Source: Thermotogota bacterium (GTDB taxonomy: Bacteria; Thermotogota; Thermotogae; Petrotogales; Petrotogaceae). Taken from it: a stretch of DNA of 64,000 nucleotides. Position 1 is the stretch's first letter. Each line of letters starts with the position of its first letter. Below the pieces are notes generated by a model, which ran no database searches, had not been told where the DNA came from, and saw only the letters and a program-made list of their open reading frames with translations. Below are positions 50,780 to 60,027 of this stretch, in pieces. The stretch is from the NCBI GenBank assembly GCA_029780115.1, contig JAKOZG010000004.1, positions 436,607-500,606 on the forward strand, in the 5' to 3' direction. The position numbers were made by a program, and so were the translations under genes.

Positions 50780-53458
50780 TTTTTTTTCTTCTCCTGGTTG
50801 TATTTGGCCATCAAGTAATAGCTTTTTTATTTCTTCTAACTTCAATTTAATCTCTTTCCCTTTATAACCTTTTTCTAAAAGATCTTTTCCTGAAATTTGA
50901 AGATTTAATTCTTCTAATTTTTTAAGATAGCTATAAAATAGCGGCAATAAATCATCTGGTAATTTTGTAGCAAAAAAGATTAATTGTTCATTGTCTAGAG
51001 TTGAACATCGATCGTAAAAAAAAGAAGGTTTAAAAATTTCTTTGAGTTGTTTCCCAAATGAATTTTTGATTATATCATTAATTTCCTCAAAGATCGAGTT
51101 TATTTGCTGAAGTTTATTTATAAAATTTTTAGGGAGCCCATATCTTTGCACAATTTTTTTTAGTGAATCAGTTGGAGTATACTGTAATAAAACATATAAA
51201 ACAACATGAAAAATTCTCACGTTTTTTGTGTAGTTCTTCAAATTTTTGTTAAAGAAATCAAGAACTTGAAACAATTTCTCTAATTCTTTTTGTAGTGTTG
51301 GGGTATAATATGTTTTCTCAAAGAGATGTGATATTATGTTTAAATTTCCCATTCTTTCTAAAGCTTTTAAAGGATCAGGTTCATTAAGAATTTTTTCAAA
51401 TTCTTCTCTTAATCTCATTCCTGTAACTCTTTCTAAATAGTTTCCCTCAACGGCTTCTATTAGTTTATTTAATGTATAGGGTTCTATTTCAAAACCAAAC
51501 CTTTGTTCGAATCGTATGGCTCTAAGAACCCTTGTTGGATCTTCTATGAATGAAAGTGGGTGTAATATTCTAATTTTATTTTCTTCTAGATCTTTTCTAC
51601 AATTAAAAAAATCTAATAAGATAGCAAAAGAGTCAGGATTAAGCTTTATGGCCATTGCATTTATGGTGAAATCTCTTCTAGCTAAATCTTTTTTTATTGT
51701 TGAAAATTCTACATTGGGCAGCTCGCCCGCTTCTTCATAGTATTCTGTTCTAGCTGTAGCTATATCAACTCTTATTGTTTTATGTGAAATTCGATAAAAT
51801 AAAGAGCAAGTATGGAACTTTTCATGTTCCACATATTTTGCGTTTAGTTGTTTTGCCGCATATCTACCGAAAGTTAAGGCCTCCCCTTCCACAACAATGT
51901 CTATGTCAAATTCAAGAAAAAGAGATTTTTTAATTTCCGCATAGTTTAATTGTTTTGCTCTAATTGCTAGGAGTAAATCACGTACAAAGCCCCCTACGAC
52001 ATAAACATTTATATTTTGTTCATTTCCATAATCTCCAAGTAATCTAAGTAAATTCAAAACAGAAGGAGGTAAGAATTCTTCCATATACTTTTTAACATTT
52101 TGAGATTCGTATTTTTCTTTTAAAATAGGATTATATGAAAAATTGAATACTCCATTAGAAGCTCTTACGAGATCAGTTCTTGTGATTATTCCTACAAGCA
52201 TTCCATCTTTTATTATAGGTATTCTGCCAATGTCTTCTTCAGCCATCATTCGTCTAATTTGAGTTAACGATGTTTCAACATCTGCTACCTTTAGATTTGT
52301 GCTCATTATGGATTTAACAGGTGCATTTTTCAAACCATGCTTCATTGCTTTTTCAACATCTTTTTTAGTTACCATACCTACCAGTTTATTATTTTCTATT
52401 ACAGGTAGTCCTGAGTGCCCAGTTTGATACATTATTTCGTAAGCTCTCTGAACAGTTTCATTGGACAAAATTGTTCTAACTGGTGAAGACATAACATGTT
52501 TTGCTTTTAGTACAGGAATAAAAGATGATTTTAACTCAGATTTTATTTTGTTGATTACTTTTGTTGGACTTTGATCTTTAACTTTTGCTGCCCCTGCTTT
52601 TTTATGTCCTCCTCCTCCAAAGGATGACATTATTTTGTTTAAATCTATTTGATTTGTTTTTGATCTCGCAACTATATAGATTGTTTTTCCCATCTTCACG
52701 ACCACAAATAATACGTCTGGAGTCAATGTTTCAAATAACTTATGAGTTATAATATTTAATCCACCAATAAATTTGTCACATTCGGCATAGGCTATGTTTA
52801 CGCAGATTTCATCAATATAAAATTCTTCAACGTGATTATAAAGTTTATCAAATAATATTTTTTGGTCTTGAGTCATTTCCAAAGAAACAAACTCTTCCAC
52901 TTCTTCAATTCTCGCACCACTTTTGATTAATTGAGCTGCCATCTCATGATCTAACCAACTAGTGGTAGGATACACGAAATTGCCTGTATCTTCATGAATA
53001 GCTATCAAGAAAAGAGTTTTAAGTGTGTCAGATATAGGAATACCCTTTTCAAATAACATCTCAACAAGAATTGTCGTTGAACTCCCAACAGGTTTGGAGA
53101 AATTGTTTCCTTTGATGTTTTGTTCTTTCAATTCAGGATGATGGTCGTAGATATCGACAGGCAAGTCCGCTTCAATTAAAAACTTTATTGATTCAGGAAT
53201 TCTATTTATATCAGAAGTATCAACAACAACGATTTTTTCAAAATCTTTATTTTTTATTTGTTCTTCAAATTCATCTTCAAATTCATTTGATTTTTTGTAA
53301 GATATGTTGTATATATTTAAGAATTCTTTTAAGTTTTGTTGTGGTTCAGAATCAATAACTATAACAGAATCATGATATAGCAAAGAAGCTGCAACTGATG
53401 CAGCAAAAGCGTCAAAATCAGGATTTTTATGTGTTGTTATTATAACCTTTGGTTTCAA
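50771..53458 (-). CDS. cca: tRNA nucleotidyltransferase fused to DHH and CBS domains
   Basis: An 895-residue fusion. Residues 1-310 are a DHH/DHHA1 phosphoesterase module: HKNPDFDAFA, VVDTSD, YDHHPEL, and GGGGHKKAGA. Residues about 315-430 are two CBS domains (MSSPVRTILSNETV, MSTNLKVADVETSL). From about 470 is a class II nucleotidyltransferase: GGFVRDLLLA and the metal-binding EFDIDIVVEG, then RRDFTINAMA and EDPTRVLRAIRFEQRFGF. Such fusions are known in Thermotogae, Aquificae and cyanobacteria as CCA- or A-adding enzymes. TTG start with GGAGAGG five bases upstream. Which nucleotides it adds cannot be told from sequence; the three tRNA genes nearby already encode CCA. Confidence 0.92.
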   Translation of the reverse strand: MKPKVIITTHKNPDFDAFAASVAASLLYHDSVIVIDSEPQQNLKEFLNIYNISYKKSNEFEDEFEEQIKNKDFEKIVVVDTSDINRIPESIKFLIEADLPVDIYDHHPELKEQNIKGNNFSKPVGSSTTILVEMLFEKGIPISDTLKTLFLIAIHEDTGNFVYPTTSWLDHEMAAQLIKSGARIEEVEEFVSLEMTQDQKILFDKLYNHVEEFYIDEICVNIAYAECDKFIGGLNIITHKLFETLTPDVLFVVVKMGKTIYIVARSKTNQIDLNKIMSSFGGGGHKKAGAAKVKDQSPTKVINKIKSELKSSFIPVLKAKHVMSSPVRTILSNETVQRAYEIMYQTGHSGLPVIENNKLVGMVTKKDVEKAMKHGLKNAPVKSIMSTNLKVADVETSLTQIRRMMAEEDIGRIPIIKDGMLVGIITRTDLVRASNGVFNFSYNPILKEKYESQNVKKYMEEFLPPSVLNLLRLLGDYGNEQNINVYVVGGFVRDLLLAIRAKQLNYAEIKKSLFLEFDIDIVVEGEALTFGRYAAKQLNAKYVEHEKFHTCSLFYRISHKTIRVDIATARTEYYEEAGELPNVEFSTIKKDLARRDFTINAMAIKLNPDSFAILLDFFNCRKDLEENKIRILHPLSFIEDPTRVLRAIRFEQRFGFEIEPYTLNKLIEAVEGNYLERVTGMRLREEFEKILNEPDPLKALERMGNLNIISHLFEKTYYTPTLQKELEKLFQVLDFFNKNLKNYTKNVRIFHVVLYVLLQYTPTDSLKKIVQRYGLPKNFINKLQQINSIFEEINDIIKNSFGKQLKEIFKPSFFYDRCSTLDNEQLIFFATKLPDDLLPLFYSYLKKLEELNLQISGKDLLEKGYKGKEIKLKLEEIKKLLLDGQIQPGEEKKLI

Positions 53459-53563
53459 ATTTACCTCTCCTTATATAACTAAGCTTATATGGATTTATTA
53501 TAGCATATATTTTCTCTTTAAAGTTTGTTTAATGGACAATATCAAGTGTAGTTTGTACTAAAT

Positions 53564-53601
53564 ACAAGAGATAGGCATCGCTAAACGATGCCTATCTCTT
53601 G

Positions 53602-53602
<1 letters not shown>
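53564..53602 (-). terminator. Terminator of the tRNA operon
   Basis: A perfect 17-base stem (53564-53580 with 53586-53602) closes a five-base loop. On the minus strand it begins at the last base of the tRNA-Phe CCA and is followed by ATTTAGTAC, a weak U-tract. It may also act as a 3' processing structure. Confidence 0.75.
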
Positions 53603-53677
<75 letters not shown>

Positions 53678-53739
53678 AAACCCAGATTATTAAAAACTAA
53701 GAGGAGAATTGTGAAAACCACCACACTATCTTAGTAAGC

Positions 53740-53814
53740 TGGTGGGCGCTGCAGGACTTGAACCTACGACCTTCTGCTTGTAAGGCAGACGCTCTCCCAC
53801 TGAGCTAAGCGCCC
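53740..53814 (-). tRNA. tRNA-Val (TAC)
   Basis: A 75-base cloverleaf on the minus strand: acceptor GGGCGCT/AGCGCCC, D arm GCTC/GAGC, anticodon stem TCTGC/GCAGA with loop CTTACAA, T loop TTCAAGT, and encoded CCA. Middle gene of the operon. Confidence 0.96.
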
Positions 53815-53836
53815 AGAATCTTTCCAAGAAGGTCTC

Positions 53837-53912
53837 TGGCGCCCCCAACCAGATTCGAACTGGTGTCTTTGGCGTGAAAGGCCAATGTCCTAGACCGCTA
53901 GACGATGGGGGC
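53837..53912 (-). tRNA. tRNA-Glu (TTC)
   Basis: A 76-base cloverleaf on the minus strand: acceptor GCCCCCA/TGGGGGC, anticodon stem TTGGC/GCCAA with loop CTTTCAC, T arm ACCAG/CTGGT with TTCGAAT, discriminator G, and encoded CCA. First gene of the operon, about 25 bases after the promoter. Confidence 0.96.
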
Positions 53913-53940
53913 AATCAACCCTAATTACTTAGCCTGAAAT

Positions 53941-53969
53941 ATATTACCATAAAAATGGGATTATGTCAA
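53941..53969 (-). promoter_or_regulatory. Promoter of the tRNA-Glu-Val-Phe operon
   Basis: Minus strand: a perfect TTGACA (53969-53964), a 17-base spacer ending TGG, and TAATAT (53946-53941). The -35 box is formed by the last two sense codons of murC (Leu-Thr). Confidence 0.85.
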
Positions 53970-55316
53970 GCTATTATCTTTAATTTTTGCAAATTTTCTT
54001 GCTACATTTGTTATGTCGCCAGCGCCAAGAAAAAGAAGGATAGAATTTTGTTCCTTTAATAAGTCAGAAAATATAGTATTTTCAGTATTATAAAATTTAG
54101 CAGGAACATTTTTAGAGTTTAAAATTTCTACAATCGTTCTTTCATCAACACCATTTAAAGGTTCTTCAAACGCAGAATAAAGTCTATAAACATACACTTT
54201 GTCGGAACTTTTTAATACTTCGACAAAATCGTTTAAGTGAAAATATAGCCTAGAGAATCTGTGAGGTTGGAATATAGCAACTATTTTTTTGCCAGGGAAA
54301 TACTCTCTTGTTGCATTGATTGTAGCTAATATTTCATCAGGAGTGTGTGCGTAATCATCGATAATACAAACATCATTATTTTTAAATATTATATTGAAAC
54401 GCCTGTACACTGAAACGTAATTGTACAAAGAATCTCTTATAGTTTGAAAATCTATCCCGTATTCTAAAGCTAATGCACAAGAAGCTAGAGCATCATATGC
54501 ATAATGTAATCCTGGTAATTTCAAAGTAATTTTGCCACAAAACTTTTCTCTTTTATAAACATCAAACTCTTGAATTTTCTCATTTTGGACACGATTTTTT
54601 AGTATGTAATCGGAATCTTTGTTCAAACCGAAATATAAGACATTTTTTCCTTCAAGGTTCCATGAAGATAGCACCGGATCGTCCTTACAAAGTAAAACAA
54701 GTTTTCTTGTATTCTTAATAAATTGAAAAATAGAAAGTTCCAAATTTTTAAACTTATTATCGTAGTGCTCCAAATGATCGGATCTTAAGTTAGTTACAAT
54801 TGAATAGTCGGTGCAAGTGTCTTTTATAAATCCATCACTTTCATCCACTTCGGCTATCATTAGTTCGCTTCCAAACCGAAAATTTCCATCTTCTAATGAA
54901 TTATGTATACCACCTAAAAAAACTGTTGGATTTTTTTGAGCGTCTTTAAATATTTGAGACAACATAGCTGTAGTAGTTGTTTTTCCATCTGTACCCGTTA
55001 CTCCAATAGATAAATGGTTTTTCAGTATTTCATTTAATAATTGCATTCTATATATAACTTTTATATTTCTTTTTCTTGCTTCTAATATTTCGGGATTGTC
55101 GTCTTTTATAGCTGTCGATCTAACTAAGATATCAACATCCGGAAGAAAAGAGTTTTGCTCTAATTTTACTTTTATACCTTTTTTAAGAAGGTACTCAACT
55201 CTTTCATTTAATTCGTTGTTTGACCCTAATACGTTTTCTGCGCCAGAGACATAATATTTATAAAGGGCTAAAGAACTCATTCCTATGCCACCAATACCAG
55301 AAAAGTAATATCTCAT
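53961..55316 (-). CDS. murC: UDP-N-acetylmuramate--L-alanine ligase
   Basis: A 451-residue Mur ligase adding the first amino acid to UDP-MurNAc. The N-terminal GIGGIGMSSLA is the UDP-binding loop of MurC. The ATP-binding motif is GVTGTDGKTTTTAM, the metal/carbamyl region AEVDESDGF, and the C-terminal domain has DDYAHTP and FQPHRFSR, the MurC hallmark. Last gene of the mur cluster on this strand, 46 bases after murG. Its final codons double as the -35 of the tRNA operon. Confidence 0.97.
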   Translation of the reverse strand: MRYYFSGIGGIGMSSLALYKYYVSGAENVLGSNNELNERVEYLLKKGIKVKLEQNSFLPDVDILVRSTAIKDDNPEILEARKRNIKVIYRMQLLNEILKNHLSIGVTGTDGKTTTTAMLSQIFKDAQKNPTVFLGGIHNSLEDGNFRFGSELMIAEVDESDGFIKDTCTDYSIVTNLRSDHLEHYDNKFKNLELSIFQFIKNTRKLVLLCKDDPVLSSWNLEGKNVLYFGLNKDSDYILKNRVQNEKIQEFDVYKREKFCGKITLKLPGLHYAYDALASCALALEYGIDFQTIRDSLYNYVSVYRRFNIIFKNNDVCIIDDYAHTPDEILATINATREYFPGKKIVAIFQPHRFSRLYFHLNDFVEVLKSSDKVYVYRLYSAFEEPLNGVDERTIVEILNSKNVPAKFYNTENTIFSDLLKEQNSILLFLGAGDITNVARKFAKIKDNSLT

Positions 55317-55362
55317 AGACTCCTCCTAATTAATTCAAGCTATTTCATATTATTTTACAAAA

Positions 55363-56424
55363 TTAGTCAGCTTTTAATTCATCAATATTATTAATTATGA
55401 TTTTTATAGTTTGATTGGGTTTGGGAACATACTCATAATCAGGTGACTTAACTTTTATTTTATGGATAAAACCCATCAATTTAGTTAAATCAATATTTTG
55501 ATCATCAAAAACTTCTGCTTTCCCGAGTTTTTGTAAAGAAAGAGCATTTTTGAGTTGATGGTTCTCAGCTGCACCTTTCCAAGGAATTAATGCTGCTTGT
55601 AAATCGTAATAAAGGATTTCGGCAATAGTTGTTGCTCCTGCCCGACAAACAACACCATCACACACAGCCATTATTTTATGTAAATCATTGATGTATTCAA
55701 AGGTAAATACATTGTTAAATTTTTTAAATTTTTCAGGATTTTTTGTAATATGAATGTAATTTGAAGAATTATCCTTTAAATAAACCCTATACATTATATC
55801 ATCTATTTCTTCAGAACTCAAACTACCTCCAAAAACTAAAACACATCTTTTATCGAGTTCATTAATACCATATTCCTGTAGATGTTTTCTTTGAATTATT
55901 TCATCTGGTGTACGAACAGGGTTTCCTGAGAGAATACATTTTTCGTTTATTAATGTATCATCAAAACTTACAAATACTTTTTTAGCATATTTTGAAAGAA
56001 ACTTATTTGATATTCCCATAATAGAATTTTGTTCGTGAAGATAAAAAGGGATATTTTCCTTTTTTAAGGCCAAACCTACTGGAACAGTTACATAACCTCC
56101 AGTAAGGAAACCAAAGTCCGGATCAAACTTCTTTATAATTTTCCTTACCTTTTGAGTATTTTTAAATACTTCGAAAGCTCTAGCCATGTTTTTAGGGTTG
56201 TATATAGGTCTTTCTAGACCTTTTATATCTAATGTGTACATTTTTGCTTTTGGAAAATCTTTTCTTAAATTTTTTTCTTCAATTCTTCCTTTAGTAGCAA
56301 AATAAACAATTTCCAAGTTTTTGTAATTTTTTTCTAAATACTTTAAAATTGCTAATGCTGGATAATAATGTCCTCCAGTTCCACCACCGGAAAATATTAC
56401 CTTTAGATTTTTATCGTTCTTCAT
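55363..56424 (-). CDS. murG: UDP-GlcNAc:undecaprenyl-PP-MurNAc-pentapeptide GlcNAc transferase
   Basis: About 353 residues, GT28 family; makes lipid II at the inner face of the membrane. The glycine-rich loop GGGTGGHYYPA at the N terminus and VCRAGATTIAE plus the acceptor motif IPWKGAAENHQLKNA at the C terminus are characteristic. The start lies inside the end of ftsW. ATG 56424 is preferred; a TTG at 56436 abuts the GAGGG ribosome binding site. Confidence 0.96.
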   Translation of the reverse strand: MKNDKNLKVIFSGGGTGGHYYPALAILKYLEKNYKNLEIVYFATKGRIEEKNLRKDFPKAKMYTLDIKGLERPIYNPKNMARAFEVFKNTQKVRKIIKKFDPDFGFLTGGYVTVPVGLALKKENIPFYLHEQNSIMGISNKFLSKYAKKVFVSFDDTLINEKCILSGNPVRTPDEIIQRKHLQEYGINELDKRCVLVFGGSLSSEEIDDIMYRVYLKDNSSNYIHITKNPEKFKKFNNVFTFEYINDLHKIMAVCDGVVCRAGATTIAEILYYDLQAALIPWKGAAENHQLKNALSLQKLGKAEVFDDQNIDLTKLMGFIHKIKVKSPDYEYVPKPNQTIKIIINNIDELKAD

Positions 56425-57538
56425 ATTTTTCTTCAACCCTCTTAAAATCAGAATTATTATAAATCAAACCCAACGCCCAGCCTATAGATGTTAGAGTTAC
56501 AATCATAGAAGAGTTTCCATAGCTCATTAAAGGTAATGTGACTCCCGTTACGGGCATCCATGGGACACCTAATCCAACAAGTGTGTTAATCATAACTTGA
56601 ATGAAAATCCAAGAAGCTGTAGCTCCACAAAAAATAAATGTTGTATAATCATTTGTTAAATAAGCCATATATACAAGTTCATGGCATAAAAAGAGAAATA
56701 GAGTAACAACCATTGCAATTCCGATTTTCCCCCATTCTTCTCCTATTACCGCAATTATAAAGTCGCTGTAAGATTCAGGAACAGCATATTTTTCTTCTCC
56801 TGCAAAAGGCCCCTTTCCGATTAACCCTCCTCCAGTTATAGCATCTTTTGCTCTTTGAGATTGAAAAGGGTCTTCTTTGGTTAATCTTGATATTTGATAT
56901 GACTGTAGAATTTTTTCTTGAAATATGAAGAGAGTAATACCTAAAGCTAAAATCAGCACTATAAAAAAAATCATCACAGTTTTATCGCTGATACCCAGAA
57001 ACATCGTAATAAAAGTTATAATTGTAATTAAAATAGTAGTACTTAGATCCGGTTCTAAAAATATAAGAAAGATACTTAATGAACAAAGAATAAGAGGGGT
57101 CAAAACATTAGTTAAAACATTTTTTTTATTTTTTAATTTTGAATAATAAAAAGCTAAAAAAGCAGGTAAAATAAGCTTCGCAAGTTCTGAAGGCTGAAAT
57201 TGAAAAGGTCCAAAATTCAACCATCTCCTGACCCCGGCTATAGGTGGAGCAAACAAGACGATTCCTAGGAACATGTTTAGAAAAATATAAAAAGCCAACA
57301 TAATTAGGGTATTTTTTATAAATAAATTTCCCAATATAAAAGCAAACGTAGCTCCAATAAAACCCATAACCAAAGCTACTATATATGTTTTAAATTTCTG
57401 TTCTGGATTTATATCTTTTATATTTTGAATAGCAAATAAAGAACTGTAGACAAACAGTATTCCAACAAACAAAGTAATTCCAAGAATAATAAAAAAGAAC
57501 AAAAAATTTGTCCTTACATTTGCTTTAGGATCCTTCAT
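56411..57538 (-). CDS. ftsW: SEDS-family peptidoglycan glycosyltransferase FtsW
   Basis: A 375-residue membrane protein with about ten transmembrane helices of the FtsW/RodA/SpoVE family. Hallmarks are GVRRWLNFGPFQFQPSELAKL, FLEPDLSTTILI, GKGPFAGEEKYAVPESYSDF, and the C-terminal GVPWMPVTGVTLPLMSYGNSS. Position between murD and murG makes FtsW (division) likelier than RodA (elongation), but sequence alone does not decide. Coupled to both neighbours by overlaps. Confidence 0.92.
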   Translation of the reverse strand: MKDPKANVRTNFLFFFIILGITLFVGILFVYSSLFAIQNIKDINPEQKFKTYIVALVMGFIGATFAFILGNLFIKNTLIMLAFYIFLNMFLGIVLFAPPIAGVRRWLNFGPFQFQPSELAKLILPAFLAFYYSKLKNKKNVLTNVLTPLILCSLSIFLIFLEPDLSTTILITIITFITMFLGISDKTVMIFFIVLILALGITLFIFQEKILQSYQISRLTKEDPFQSQRAKDAITGGGLIGKGPFAGEEKYAVPESYSDFIIAVIGEEWGKIGIAMVVTLFLFLCHELVYMAYLTNDYTTFIFCGATASWIFIQVMINTLVGLGVPWMPVTGVTLPLMSYGNSSMIVTLTSIGWALGLIYNNSDFKRVEEKYEER

Positions 57539-58844
57539 TGTATTTTTCCCTCAGTTTTTGTACTAAAGAATTAAAATGTTCCCCTCTTTCTTCGAAATTC
57601 CTATAAAGATCAAAACTTGATCCCGCTGGAGAAAAAACAATCTTATCGCCAGGTTCCCATAATTCAGGTAAATATAAGAAAATTTCTTCTAAATTGTTCT
57701 TAAAAATGAATTTGCCGTTGAGTGAATATTTTTGTAGTTCTTCACACATTTCTCCAAAAACAAAAACACCCTTCGCATACACTTGAAGTTCATTTAACAA
57801 TAATGTTAGATCTTCATTTTTTGGTATTCCTCCAAGTATAGCAATATATTTGTTCTCCCTAAAACTTTTGTATGCATTATATGCTGAATGAGAATTTGTA
57901 GCTTTTGAATCATTATAAAATTTTATGTAGTTTATCTCATCTACAAATTCTAGTCTATATTTTAAGGGCTTAAAAGATGAAATGGCCGCTGAAATTATAT
58001 TTTCCGGAATCCCTAAATTTAATGTCGTAACTACAGCTGCGATTAAATCTTCTTTTAAAACATCAAGAGAGAAAATATTATTTTCTATTCTAACTCTTTT
58101 GTCTTTATAAGTTACATATTTACCATCAAACATATCTTTTGAAAAAGTTAAAAATCTGTTATTATTACTATGTTTTTCAAGGGTGAGGTTATTTTTTGCC
58201 TCTTCATTAACTATTATTATTCCACCATTATCTAAAGATCTTCTAAGTAGTTTTTCTTTGGTAGAGTAATAGTCATTTAGATCGTAATGCCAATTAAGAT
58301 GATCCGGTGCCAAATTTATCAATACAGAAACCTCAGGCGAAAAATATTTTGACCAAAAGATCTGAAACGAGCTCACTTCAACGACATAGTTTTGTAAATC
58401 TTCAGGTGCATCTATTAAAGGTATTCCGAGATTTCCTCCAACAAATGTATCTGGTTCATAATGTTTTAATATATGACCTATCAAACTTGTTGTTGTTGAT
58501 TTTCCATCAGTACCGGTAACAGCTATAAATATTGATTTTTTATTAACTTTTTTAATCAATTGCCAAGAGTATTCAACTTCTGTTGTGTAATTAATATTGT
58601 TTTCAAAAATTATTCTGGCTGCCTCACTTTGTGGAGATATTCCCGGGCTGACTATTGCTAAATCACAATTTTTTAATAAATCACTATGTTGTATTTCAAA
58701 CTTAATATCGTTAGCTAAAAAAAAGATTTTATCTTCTTCGTTAAAATCCTTATTCTGACTCACATATATTTCATCAGGACCATTTTTTATTTTATTTAAT
58801 AAGTTTTTGTTGCTTATTCCATATCCTACAAAGCATATTTTCAT
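57525..58844 (-). CDS. murD: UDP-N-acetylmuramoylalanine--D-glutamate ligase
   Basis: A 439-residue Mur ligase adding D-Glu. ATP-binding motif AVTGTDGKSTTTSLIGH, central NLAPDHLNWH and C-terminal FYNDSKATNSHSA (the MurD signature YNDSKATN) and FSPAGSSFDLYRNFEERG. Its ATG overlaps the mraY stop (ATGA) with GGAGG in the mraY end, and its end overlaps ftsW. Confidence 0.96.
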   Translation of the reverse strand: MKICFVGYGISNKNLLNKIKNGPDEIYVSQNKDFNEEDKIFFLANDIKFEIQHSDLLKNCDLAIVSPGISPQSEAARIIFENNINYTTEVEYSWQLIKKVNKKSIFIAVTGTDGKSTTTSLIGHILKHYEPDTFVGGNLGIPLIDAPEDLQNYVVEVSSFQIFWSKYFSPEVSVLINLAPDHLNWHYDLNDYYSTKEKLLRRSLDNGGIIIVNEEAKNNLTLEKHSNNNRFLTFSKDMFDGKYVTYKDKRVRIENNIFSLDVLKEDLIAAVVTTLNLGIPENIISAAISSFKPLKYRLEFVDEINYIKFYNDSKATNSHSAYNAYKSFRENKYIAILGGIPKNEDLTLLLNELQVYAKGVFVFGEMCEELQKYSLNGKFIFKNNLEEIFLYLPELWEPGDKIVFSPAGSSFDLYRNFEERGEHFNSLVQKLREKYNEGS

Positions 58845-59785
58845 AATACGCCTCCTAACGCTATAAATCCAACTAAAAAATTAATGAGCCAAAACATCAT
58901 GACAACTCTTTCTTCACTCCATTTTTTTAATTCGAAATGATGATGTAATGGAGCCATTAAAAATACTCTTTTTTTTCTTAATTTAAAGCTACCAACTTGA
59001 ATTATAACGCTTAACATTTCTAAGATAAAAATAAAACATGTAAATACTGTAAAGAGTTCTATGGAATTGTATAATGCCAAACTTCCTAACAATCCCCCTA
59101 AAGCTAGTGAACCAGTATCTCCCATGAAAATTTTAGCAGGTTTTACATTAAATAGCAAGTAAGCAATAACTGGTAAAATTAATATTGATATATTGTCGAG
59201 ACTTAGACCTGCGATGAGTGATGTGAAGAAAGCTGATACAATATATATACCGCCTGCAAGTCCATCTAATCCATCTGTTAAATTTGCAGCATTTGTCATA
59301 CCCGTCAAATACAAAACTCCCCATATAGGATAAAAAAACTTGAAATCAATAGTTTTTCTAGAAAATGGGATTCTTAAATATGTATGATGATTGAACTTAA
59401 AGATTAAAAACATTATAACCATAGAAAATAAAAGCTGAAGACCTAGTTTTTGAAGCACAGTTAAACCTATTGCATTTCTCTTTTTTATACTTGAGTAGTC
59501 ATCTATAAAGCCAACTAATCCAAAAAGAACTGTTGAAACTGCAATGACAAGAAAAAGAGAGTTTCCATTTACAAAAAAAACTATGAGAGAAAGAACAGAT
59601 ATGGCAATTACAAATAATAGACCACCCATTGTTGGAGTTCCTTGCTTATAGTTGTGAAGGTCTGGACCTTCAGGTCTGATATATTGTCCAAACTGTTTGT
59701 TCTTGAGCCACTTAATGTAAATAGGATATAAAAGCAACAAAGAACAAAAAGTAATAATAGCGAGTAAAAATATAATATAACTCAT
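58841..59785 (-). CDS. mraY: Phospho-N-acetylmuramoyl-pentapeptide transferase
   Basis: A 314-residue membrane enzyme that transfers phospho-MurNAc-pentapeptide to undecaprenyl phosphate (lipid I). About ten transmembrane helices; conserved TPTMGGLLF, FIDDYSSIKKRNAIGL, NAANLTDGLDGLAGG and FMGDTGSLALGG; C-terminal MAPLHHHFELKKWSEERVV, the MraY histidine motif. GGAGGAAG before ATG. It follows murF after a 242-base gap and is coupled to murD. Confidence 0.97.
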   Translation of the reverse strand: MSYIIFLLAIITFCSLLLLYPIYIKWLKNKQFGQYIRPEGPDLHNYKQGTPTMGGLLFVIAISVLSLIVFFVNGNSLFLVIAVSTVLFGLVGFIDDYSSIKKRNAIGLTVLQKLGLQLLFSMVIMFLIFKFNHHTYLRIPFSRKTIDFKFFYPIWGVLYLTGMTNAANLTDGLDGLAGGIYIVSAFFTSLIAGLSLDNISILILPVIAYLLFNVKPAKIFMGDTGSLALGGLLGSLALYNSIELFTVFTCFIFILEMLSVIIQVGSFKLRKKRVFLMAPLHHHFELKKWSEERVVMMFWLINFLVGFIALGGVL

Positions 59786-60027
59786 GCTTCCTCCTTTGAT
59801 ACTTTGACTTATACTGTCACTGAAAATACTAAAGTTCTTGTTTAATATTTATTACAAATTTTACATTTTTAATAAATATGTTTTCACAAGAGAACTCTAT
59901 TAAATCTAAATTTTAGCAATATATCTAATAACAATATTTCATAAAGTGCAGTAGGAAAGGCTAAACCTCTAGACCTATTTGAATTCAAAGGCTTCTAAAA
60001 ATTTTCATTTCATTTATAACGATAGAA

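Noticed and set aside
53679-53739. Short inverted repeat ACTAAGA/TCTTAGT between tRNA-Phe and tRNA-Val as a terminator or attachment site
   Set aside because: Seven-base arms with a long spacer and no T-run; more likely a processing spacer of the tRNA transcript.
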